Assembly: GCA_002170735.1 (NCBI GenBank)
Contig: NHIV01000003.1
Coordinates: forward strand, 1-12,934
Direction of reading: 5' to 3'
Source: a bacterium TMED198
GTDB lineage: Bacteria > Fidelibacterota > Marinisomatia > SCGC-AAA003-L08 > D37C17
DNA length: 12,934 nucleotides
Shown piece after piece: positions 7,323 to 12,934 of the stretch. Position 1 is the stretch's first letter, and every line of letters starts with the position of its first letter. Made by a program: the position numbers and the translations under genes. The notes under the pieces are model-generated. The model was not told where the DNA came from. It ran no database searches and saw only the letters and a list, made by a program, of their open reading frames with translations.

Positions 7323-8176
7323 CAACTTATTAAATTTGAAATTTGCCTTAAACAATGCTCCGTGTTAAGCGATGCAAAACAAATTTCTTTTTCAATTTTT
7401 TTTGAAGAAATATTTGATAGAACAGGTCTTTTTGCTACGAAATTCATATCGATCGATTTGGAAGCAATTAACAAACTTTCATCTAGATTGAAGTATCGAC
7501 AAATTAATTTGGAAAAATGTAACCTACTAATTGGATTTAATCCCGCATAATGATACAGACCAGATAAATTCATAATGATTGACTTTTGAATTGCAACTGC
7601 AAGAGATCTTGACCAAGTTGGAGTTGAGAACATATCAGATGCAACCTTAATTTTATTTTTCATTAACAAATTATTATATACCCAATGGAAAAAACTATTA
7701 AAATCATGACTGAAAACTGATGAAGTCCTTAGTATTAAAAAATCTTTATTGCTCCCTCTAAGAAAGTTTTCAGCTTCTAGCTTAGTTCTTCCATAAACAT
7801 TTATTGGATTTGGAATACTATCCTCGAAGTACATTTTTTCCTTACCATCAAAAACATAATCTGTTGATACTTGAATTATCTTTGTTTTTTTTGTAGATAG
7901 ATTAACAATATTTTTTAAGCCAACTACATTTATTTGCTGGGCTTTATCCTTGAATCTTTCGCAAGCATCAACATTAGTAAGTGCAGCACAATTTATCACT
8001 ACATCTGGATCATACTTTTTTAGCACCTCTGATACATTCTTTCTGCTTGTAATATCTAGTTTTATAGAGTTTATTCCCATTTTTTCAGATGGAATAACCA
8101 AAAAATCAGAATTTAGCTGATCTACAACATAGGTTCCAAGTTGTCCATTTGAGCCTGTAACTAGAACCTTTTTCAA
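7322..8176 (-). CDS. rfbD: dTDP-4-dehydrorhamnose reductase (RmlD family)
   Basis: This 284-residue short-chain dehydrogenase matches RmlD/RfbD, the last step of dTDP-L-rhamnose synthesis, reducing dTDP-4-dehydro-L-rhamnose with NAD(P)H. The N-terminal nucleotide-binding motif is VTGSNGQLG at 6-14 (G8, G11, G14). Further hallmarks: DITS 41-44, VVINCAALTNVDACE 59-73, STDYVFDG 104-111, and the catalytic Y128 and K132 in NVYGRTKLEAE. The C-terminal KRPVLSNISSKKIEK matches the RP..S.L...K pattern of the family. The start is TTG 8176, directly after the purE TAG, with GGAG 11 bases upstream; no ATG fits. RmlA, RmlB and RmlC are not in this window. Other NDP-sugar reductases of the same fold cannot be fully excluded, but the C-terminal signature favours RmlD. 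Confidence 0.9.
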   Translation of the reverse strand: MKKVLVTGSNGQLGTYVVDQLNSDFLVIPSEKMGINSIKLDITSRKNVSEVLKKYDPDVVINCAALTNVDACERFKDKAQQINVVGLKNIVNLSTKKTKIIQVSTDYVFDGKEKMYFEDSIPNPINVYGRTKLEAENFLRGSNKDFLILRTSSVFSHDFNSFFHWVYNNLLMKNKIKVASDMFSTPTWSRSLAVAIQKSIIMNLSGLYHYAGLNPISRLHFSKLICRYFNLDESLLIASKSIDMNFVAKRPVLSNISSKKIEKEICFASLNTEHCLRQISNLIS

Positions 8177-8638
8177 CTATATTGACGCTCCGTTGCTCTT
8201 GAACTCAATAAGCTTTGCATGAACAGCCTCATTTGATAGAGCTATAATTTCTGCTGAAAGAACAGCTGCATTTATGGATCCTGCCTTTCCAACTGCAACA
8301 GTAGCAACTGGTACGCCTTTAGGCATCTGTACTGTTGAGAGCAAAGAATCAACACCATCCATGACACCTCCAGGTAAAGGAACTCCAATTACAGGGAGTG
8401 TAGTATTTGCTTTAACAGCTCCTGCCAAATGCGCAGCCATACCTGCTCCAGCAATAATAACAGAGTACCCACTTTCTTTTGCCTTTGTCGAAAATTCAGA
8501 AACTAAATTAGGGGTTCTGTGTGCGGACATTACATGGACCTCATAATCAATTTTAAAATAATCAAGATAAGGCAGCCCTGCTTCCATTGTTAATCTATCA
8601 CTTTCACTGCCCATTAATATTGCAATTTTATTAGACAT
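8177..8638 (-). CDS. purE: N5-carboxyaminoimidazole ribonucleotide mutase (class I PurE)
   Basis: PurE converts N5-CAIR to 4-carboxy-AIR in purine synthesis. The 153-residue length is usual for the class I form. Motifs: LMGSESD 8-14 (phosphate-binding SxSD), SAHRTP 38-43 with the catalytic histidine H40, AGAGMAAHLAGAVKANT 63-79, and GVPLPGGVMDGVDSLLSTVQMPKG at about 85-108. All active-site residues I can recognise are present. The partner PurK that makes N5-CAIR is not in the window. The ATG has the best ribosome site seen here, AAGGAG four bases upstream, and that site overlaps the stop codon of the lipoprotein gene. It is the only purine gene in this run, sitting between a lipoprotein gene and a rhamnose-synthesis gene. 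Identification is firm. Confidence 0.97.
   Translation of the reverse strand: MSNKIAILMGSESDRLTMEAGLPYLDYFKIDYEVHVMSAHRTPNLVSEFSTKAKESGYSVIIAGAGMAAHLAGAVKANTTLPVIGVPLPGGVMDGVDSLLSTVQMPKGVPVATVAVGKAGSINAAVLSAEIIALSNEAVHAKLIEFKSNGASI
8188..8191 (-). promoter_or_regulatory. Ribosome-binding site (GGAG) for the rfbD TTG start
   Basis: GGAG inside the last codons of purE lies 11 bases before the TTG at 8176. Together with the fit of the first residues to the Rossmann motif, it supports a TTG start. Confidence 0.5.
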
Positions 8639-8642
8639 TTTT

Positions 8643-8648
8643 CTCCTT
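8643..8648 (-). promoter_or_regulatory. Strong ribosome-binding site (AAGGAG) for purE, overlapping the previous stop
   Basis: AAGGAG lies four bases before the purE ATG and shares two bases with the TAA of the lipoprotein gene (8647-8649). It is the fullest Shine-Dalgarno match among the starts inspected, so purE may be translated more independently than its neighbours. Confidence 0.75.
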
Positions 8649-9606
8649 AATAGCTTTTGTTTATATATTTAAAAATTACCTCAAATTGTTTTAAATAAAA
8701 CAGTTTTTCTTTTCCTGGATTATTAACCATTGAGAACATCACAAAGGTACTATCTCCAATCTCTCTGAAAAAAGCCTGAAATGGACCACCTACAAGCTTT
8801 TCTGGATGCTCATACAAACCAGAGATAGATTTCATTTTCTCTTCTTTAAAAACAAAAACCTTGAATCTCCTTCCTTCTTGTGTCACATTTATTTTTATAT
8901 CATTAACTGCTAACTTATTAACTATATTATCAAGTGCAAGCTTTGGACTAACAAAGGCATCATTCTTATCCATATATAGGATTACCCACTTGTAAGGATA
9001 GTCATCTCCAATCCAAAAGAAATTATTTTCCCTGTTAGACTTTATAACCTCATAATCTTTTGGAATAATAATATCTAAATCAAAATAATCATTTATTTTA
9101 TCTTCAATTTTTTCATTTCTATTTGCTTCAACAATATCAGCTAGTATTCTTTTTTCCCAGGTTTCTCTAAATTCATTAACAATCCAATCTTTATAATCAA
9201 AAAGTGACTTTATCGCTGAAATAGAATCAAACTCATTTATAACTGCAAGTGTTTGATTTCGAGCATATGGATCATTAAATATAATTATTGGTTTTTTTTC
9301 TTGCTCTTTAACAAGGTGCATACTTAGAACATCTCCAGTTGAATCAATGGGATTTTTAAGCGAAATACATAAAATATTTGGATGTTTGAGAAACTTATTA
9401 AATAATAATGGTTTTTTAAACTTCACCTTAAATTCTTTTTCTTCTTGTGGAGTAAGATATGCTTTGTCAAACAAATCAAGAATAAAGGGCTCAAGAATTT
9501 CTTTATCTTCTTCAGATATAAAAATAAGAACCACATCATCTTTGCCCTTTGTTTCAGGCTTGTTTGAACATGAAAAAATAAGAATCAAAAATACCAATAA
9601 TTTCAT
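8647..9606 (-). CDS. DUF4837 family lipoprotein
   Basis: This is a 319-residue protein of unknown function. A short lipoprotein signal is visible: MK followed by a hydrophobic run 3-11 and FSC at 11-13, with C13 as the likely lipidated cysteine. This implies membrane attachment outside the cytoplasm. The remainder is charged and globular with no further membrane segment. It resembles DUF4837 proteins of Bacteroidota in the segment FFWIGDDYPYKWVILY (196-211), the ISGLYEHPEKLVGGPF block (261-276) and the ending KLFYLKQFEVIFKYI (301-315). I made this assignment from memory of the family. The start ATG overlaps the methyltransferase stop by ATGA (9603-9606). Eight bases separate its stop from purE. 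Lgt, the enzyme that would lipidate it, is encoded three genes upstream. No enzymatic motif was recognised. Confidence 0.78.
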   Translation of the reverse strand: MKLLVFLILIFSCSNKPETKGKDDVVLIFISEEDKEILEPFILDLFDKAYLTPQEEKEFKVKFKKPLLFNKFLKHPNILCISLKNPIDSTGDVLSMHLVKEQEKKPIIIFNDPYARNQTLAVINEFDSISAIKSLFDYKDWIVNEFRETWEKRILADIVEANRNEKIEDKINDYFDLDIIIPKDYEVIKSNRENNFFWIGDDYPYKWVILYMDKNDAFVSPKLALDNIVNKLAVNDIKINVTQEGRRFKVFVFKEEKMKSISGLYEHPEKLVGGPFQAFFREIGDSTFVMFSMVNNPGKEKLFYLKQFEVIFKYINKSY

Positions 9607-10445
9607 TTCTTTTTAAATACAAACATCAATGAAGATGATCTGTCTGGTCCCCCTATTATTACAGTTATCAAACTATATAATAATATGAATGGAAAAAATG
9701 CTATAAATACTGGCTTTTCCTTTATACTCATTAGTATATTAAATGCTGTATCATGCAACATTCTTTTTTTATTTTCGACAATGTATCCTTTATCTTTAAA
9801 AATTTTTCCAAGTGATTCACTACTAAAGTGATTTAAGTGTCTTGGGCTATCTAGAGCAACCCAAAACTCTTTAAAAAATATCATTTCAGGTGCCTTTATA
9901 TTTGGAACGGATACAATTACTCTTCCTGATCTTTTAAGACAAGAATTAATTAAAAAAAACAGCTTATCAAGGTCATGAATATGTTCTAGGGAGTGCCACA
10001 TAGTAATAAGATCAAAGTGATTAGTTTTAATATCTTTTAAACTTGAAATAACTTTAACTTCTTGATCTTTTAAAACAGCGGACTGTTCAACATTTTTATC
10101 ATAAAGTGAAGAATTATATCCATGCTTGTTTAAAAATTTAACAAAATCGCCTTTACCTCCTCCGAAATCAAGAACATTTTTTCCTGTTGAAAAAGAAGAT
10201 ACAATGCCAAACTTCCATTTAAAAGCATAACTTTGAACCAATCTATACAATCGACTAAATAAAGTTTTTTCACTAGAATGCGGCATGTATGATGAACTGT
10301 AGTATTTTTCTACTTCATAAGCATCAGGCCTTGGAGAAAGATAAATATGTGAACAATTAAAGCATTTTACAATATTAAATCCATTATTCTTAATAAAATG
10401 TTTTTGATCACTACTTTTACAAATATAACAACCGACTGTTTCCAT
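9603..10445 (-). CDS. Class I SAM-dependent methyltransferase with N-terminal zinc ribbon
   Basis: This is a 280-residue methyltransferase. A four-cysteine zinc ribbon lies at the N-terminus (C6, C9, C28, C31), followed by the linker YLSPRPDAYEVEKYY at 35-49 typical of this group. The SAM-binding motif is VLDFGGGKGDFVKFL at 91-105, with an acidic residue after the second strand (LYDKN 114-118). The segment FDLITMWHSLEHIHDLDKL is at 144-161, and VIVSVPN is at 176-182. Residues about 245-265 are hydrophobic and may anchor or embed in the membrane; the tail is basic (FKKK). The substrate is unknown; relatives often sit in polysaccharide or lipid clusters, which suits the glycan genes downstream. 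The ATG starts 2 bases after the rnr stop, without a clear ribosome site, so coupling is likely. Confidence 0.88.
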   Translation of the reverse strand: METVGCYICKSSDQKHFIKNNGFNIVKCFNCSHIYLSPRPDAYEVEKYYSSSYMPHSSEKTLFSRLYRLVQSYAFKWKFGIVSSFSTGKNVLDFGGGKGDFVKFLNKHGYNSSLYDKNVEQSAVLKDQEVKVISSLKDIKTNHFDLITMWHSLEHIHDLDKLFFLINSCLKRSGRVIVSVPNIKAPEMIFFKEFWVALDSPRHLNHFSSESLGKIFKDKGYIVENKKRMLHDTAFNILMSIKEKPVFIAFFPFILLYSLITVIIGGPDRSSSLMFVFKKK

Positions 10446-10447
10446 AG

Positions 10448-12502
10448 CTATAATATTTTAATATCTAACATTCTCTTGTTTATATTTACATGAACTATTT
10501 CCACTTTAACCTGCTTGCCGATATAATATTTATTTTTGTATTTTCTTCCAATGGAAATCATTTTTCTTTCATCAAATATATAATAGTCATCCATATAATC
10601 ATATGAAGTAAACCCATCTATACAAACCTTATCTATATAAACAAAAAGTCCTCTTTCAATTAAACCGCTAACAATTCCCGTGTAAATTTTTCCTATTTTA
10701 CCTGATATGTACCTTAGCTGCTTAATCTTAATATATTCTCTTTCAGCTTTAACTGCCAAAATCTCTGTGGCTGTACAATGGCTTGCTATTGAGCCAATCT
10801 GCTTGGTTTGATATGGCAAAATTCTTGATTTGTCTAAAATTGATTTAATTATTCGATGAACTACCACATCACTATATCTTCTTATAGGCGATGTAAAATG
10901 TGTGTAGCGTTCGAAAGATAGAGCATAGTGCCCTACCTCTCTTGTCGAGTACACTGCTTTGGGCATAGCTCTTAAGCACAAATTGTTTATCATAAATTCC
11001 ATGGATGTTTCTTTATACATTGAAAGTAGATCTTTCATAGCATTTTTTTTATTAATCTTTATGAGTTTTACATTTTTTCTATCGTAGTGCTTAGAAATTG
11101 AAATAAGATTTAAAATATCTTTATCATCAGGCTTTTCATGAATTCTATATAAAGGTGAAGATGGACTTATAAAGTTTGCAGCGCATACATTAGCAAGAAG
11201 CATAAGTTCCTCAACAATCCTATGTGAATCAAGAGATTTTCTCTTTTTTATAGATACAGGATTTCCAGTTTTATCAATTTTAATTTCTATATCACTAGAT
11301 GATAAACTTAGAGATCCAGATTTAATTCTATTCTCCATTAATTTCTTAGTCACAATGTCTAGATTATTCATTAGCTCGTAAAGACTAGAATCTTTCTGTT
11401 CTATAATACTACTAGCTTTAGAGTAACTAAGACATTCATCTACCTTAACAAGCGACCTATTAAATCTATAACTTATGAGCTGGCAATGGCTATTAAGATC
11501 CATTTCTACGCTTATTGCGGCCTTGCTATTTTCCATTGTTAAGCTACAAAGCTTTTGAGTTATACTTAATGGAAGCATGGGTATATGGTCATCAGGAAAA
11601 TAAATACTATTTCCTCTTTTTTTTGCTTCTACATCTATAAAATCTCCTTCTTTCACATATGCTGTGACATCTGAAATATGCACAATAGCAAGCCAACCCT
11701 TATCTGTTTTTTCTAAAGATATAGCATCATCATGATCTCTAGCTTCCTTTGGATCAATTGCAAGAGTAAACAAATTTGAATAATCTGTTCTAAATTCTTT
11801 ATTTGGAACAGGAATATTAATCATTTTTTCTGCAGAGTTTATACACTCAACTGAATGTTCATTTGGAAGTGAATATTTTTCCGTAATTAGAACTATATCA
11901 TCTTTAGGGTTTCCATCTATAGAAATTATCTTTTCTATTTCTACAAAAATAGGCGATCCTTTATTCCCCCAATCTATAATCTTGCACTTTACTATACTGC
12001 CAACTTTATACATCCTAGAAAAGTTTGAAATATATATTTTTCTATTTGAAAAGGGAGTTAGTGTGTGCAGAATATGCTTGCCTTTATACTTTTCAATTTT
12101 ACCTGGTATAGATGAAGTATTTCTTGACAATATTTTTTCTACTTTTCCTTTTGCCCTATCAACATCTTTAGAGATAACTCTAACTCTTACTTTATCTCCA
12201 GCAACTGCACTGTTCATGCCTCTTTTAGATATAAAAATTCTAGATTGATTTCTGTCTTCTAGAAAACCACTCCCACGAAGCGTTAGACTTACAATTCCAT
12301 CAATTAAGTCTATTCCAGTGTTTATCATATATTTCCCACCCCTAATCTTTGAAATAATACCTTCATTAACAAGCTCTCCAACAATCAATCTAAAACTCTT
12401 GTAAAGTTTTGAACTGTAATTAAGATTTTTAAAGAGTTGACGCTTCTTAAAAGAACGCTTAGGATGTTTTTTGAGGTAGGATACTATCTGGTTTTTATTC
12501 AA
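10448..12502 (-). CDS. rnr: Ribonuclease R
   Basis: RNase R is a 3'-5' exoribonuclease that degrades structured RNA and takes part in RNA quality control. The 684-residue protein has an N-terminal winged-helix-like region (1-60), two cold-shock-type OB domains (about 65-235), the RNB catalytic domain (about 238-555) and a C-terminal S1 domain (about 601-684). The active-site motif AIDPKEARDHDDAIS (248-262) keeps the four expected aspartates D250, D256, D258 and D259. YTHFTSPIRRYSDVVVHR (533-550) is the second signature. It is shorter than the 813 residues of the E. coli enzyme and ends right after S1, without a lysine-rich tail. The only canonical start near the N-terminus is TTG 12502, one base after the upstream stop; the frame is closed by a TGA further upstream. 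No ribosome site is evident. Confidence 0.96.
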   Translation of the reverse strand: MNKNQIVSYLKKHPKRSFKKRQLFKNLNYSSKLYKSFRLIVGELVNEGIISKIRGGKYMINTGIDLIDGIVSLTLRGSGFLEDRNQSRIFISKRGMNSAVAGDKVRVRVISKDVDRAKGKVEKILSRNTSSIPGKIEKYKGKHILHTLTPFSNRKIYISNFSRMYKVGSIVKCKIIDWGNKGSPIFVEIEKIISIDGNPKDDIVLITEKYSLPNEHSVECINSAEKMINIPVPNKEFRTDYSNLFTLAIDPKEARDHDDAISLEKTDKGWLAIVHISDVTAYVKEGDFIDVEAKKRGNSIYFPDDHIPMLPLSITQKLCSLTMENSKAAISVEMDLNSHCQLISYRFNRSLVKVDECLSYSKASSIIEQKDSSLYELMNNLDIVTKKLMENRIKSGSLSLSSSDIEIKIDKTGNPVSIKKRKSLDSHRIVEELMLLANVCAANFISPSSPLYRIHEKPDDKDILNLISISKHYDRKNVKLIKINKKNAMKDLLSMYKETSMEFMINNLCLRAMPKAVYSTREVGHYALSFERYTHFTSPIRRYSDVVVHRIIKSILDKSRILPYQTKQIGSIASHCTATEILAVKAEREYIKIKQLRYISGKIGKIYTGIVSGLIERGLFVYIDKVCIDGFTSYDYMDDYYIFDERKMISIGRKYKNKYYIGKQVKVEIVHVNINKRMLDIKIL

Positions 12503-12503
12503 G

Positions 12504-12934
12504 CTAGGGGATTTGTTTGTCTGAAGTCCTAAGCCTATACATCATGATAGTTCCAGTGATAATCATAATTGCACTAATTATTTGAGCTCCAGATAGGCCT
12601 AACAAGTACTTTGGGTTTACTCTTACAAATTCGATAACAAATCGAGAAAGTCCATGTAAAAATAGAAACTCACAAAAGATTTGACCCTTAAATCTATTTC
12701 TCTGATTTGTTACAAAATACCTAAGATATGCAAAAATTAAAAAATAACAGGTCATCTCATAAAGTTGAGTTGGATGAACTGGGACATCTGTAGGGGGTAT
12801 TCCATTTGGAAATGCTATTGCCCATGGTAGATCTGATGGCTTTCCATAGTCATCACCAACTAGAAAACAGCCGATTCTTCCTATTCCATGGCCAAGCGCT
12901 AACAGTGGCGCAAGCCAATCCATGGTATTAAGCC
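12504..12934 (-). CDS. lgt: Prolipoprotein diacylglyceryl transferase, C-terminal part (cut by window edge)
   Basis: Lgt transfers diacylglycerol from phosphatidylglycerol to the lipobox cysteine of prolipoproteins in the cytoplasmic membrane. About 142 residues are visible, and the frame stays open to the right edge, so the N-terminal half is missing from the window. The apparent Met at 12923 is internal. Signatures: LALGHGIGRIGCFLVGDDYG, in which the GRIG motif carries the essential arginine; VHPTQLYE, matching the HP-x-QLYE block; and HGLSRFVIEFVR, matching the second conserved arginine region. At least three hydrophobic stretches are seen (TCYFLIFAYLRYF, FCEFLFLHGL and IISAIMIITGTIMMY). 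Its stop is one base before the rnr start. The GDDYG variant, in place of GE.WG, occurs in Lgt-like proteins of several phyla; function as genuine Lgt is likely but rests on half the protein. Confidence 0.88.
   Translation of the reverse strand, partial: LNTMDWLAPLLALGHGIGRIGCFLVGDDYGKPSDLPWAIAFPNGIPPTDVPVHPTQLYEMTCYFLIFAYLRYFVTNQRNRFKGQIFCEFLFLHGLSRFVIEFVRVNPKYLLGLSGAQIISAIMIITGTIMMYRLRTSDKQIP

Noticed and set aside
6612..7355. Longer start of the DPM1-like gene at 7355
   Set aside because: The extra 11 residues do not belong to the GT2 fold; ATG 7322 begins directly before the first strand and forms a TGATG junction.
8274..8546. Plus-strand open frame of 90 codons
   Set aside because: It is antisense to the catalytic core of purE; the open frame follows from the codon bias of the real gene.
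8639..8646. Promoter or terminator between the lipoprotein gene and purE
   Set aside because: The gap is only 8 bases and is filled by the purE ribosome site.
9347..9616. Plus-strand open frame of 89 codons
   Set aside because: It is antisense to the lipoprotein gene, and its composition is that of a reversed AT-rich coding sequence.
11982..12248. Plus-strand open frame of 88 codons with hydrophobic N-terminus
   Set aside because: It lies entirely within rnr on the opposite strand; the hydrophobic look comes from complementing lysine-rich codons.
1..12934. Mobile element, CRISPR array, tRNA or rRNA
   Set aside because: No transposase or integrase motif, regular repeat-spacer pattern or RNA-gene signature was seen on either strand, and coding genes cover essentially every base.

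Overview
The window is an AT-rich (by eye roughly one-third G+C), very gene-dense bacterial segment. All 13 recognisable genes lie on the minus strand, so the operon reads from right to left. Adjacent genes are separated by at most 8 bases, and many overlap by 1, 4 or 8 bases. The standard genetic code fits throughout, and three genes appear to start with TTG. Low G+C, a DUF4837-type lipoprotein (a family I know mainly from Bacteroidota and relatives) and extreme compaction suggest a streamlined, probably marine, member of the FCB group. Candidatus Marinimicrobia (SAR406) is my best guess, but this is inference from gene content and not a phylogenetic result.

Layout in the direction of transcription (high to low coordinates): (1) housekeeping and envelope: the C-terminal half of a prolipoprotein diacylglyceryl transferase (lgt, cut by the right edge), ribonuclease R (rnr), a zinc-ribbon SAM methyltransferase with a C-terminal hydrophobic segment, a DUF4837 lipoprotein, and purE of purine synthesis. 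(2) Envelope glycan: an RmlD-type dTDP-4-dehydrorhamnose reductase (rfbD), a DPM1-like family 2 glycosyltransferase, and a 666-residue protein that joins a WbbL/rhamnosyltransferase-like GT2 domain to a four-helix, Rossmann-like and phosphoglycosyl-transferase-like C-terminal half. (3) Acyl-CoA metabolism: accA, a methylcrotonyl/geranyl-CoA-type carboxyltransferase subunit, the two parts of an AtuA (DUF1446) protein encoded as separate overlapping genes, and the N-terminal part of an enoyl-CoA hydratase cut by the left edge.

How they may work together: the rhamnose reductase could supply dTDP-rhamnose to the rhamnosyltransferase-like domain next to it, and the DPM1-like enzyme would charge a polyprenyl carrier. 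The carboxyltransferase, AtuA pair and hydratase match the core of the leucine (Liu) or acyclic-terpene (Atu) branched acyl-CoA pathways, although the biotin carboxylase, acyl-CoA dehydrogenase and lyase are not visible here. AccA belongs to fatty-acid synthesis and needs AccD, AccB and AccC from elsewhere. Lgt would lipidate lipoproteins such as the DUF4837 protein.

The most unusual item is the glycosyltransferase fusion. Its C-terminal half keeps the architecture of a WbaP/WcaJ-type phosphoglycosyl transferase but appears to have lost the catalytic Asp-Glu pair, the GPRP motif and the nucleotide-binding glycines. No RNA genes, mobile elements, CRISPR arrays, clear promoters or terminators were seen, and no stretch of more than 8 bases lacks a gene.
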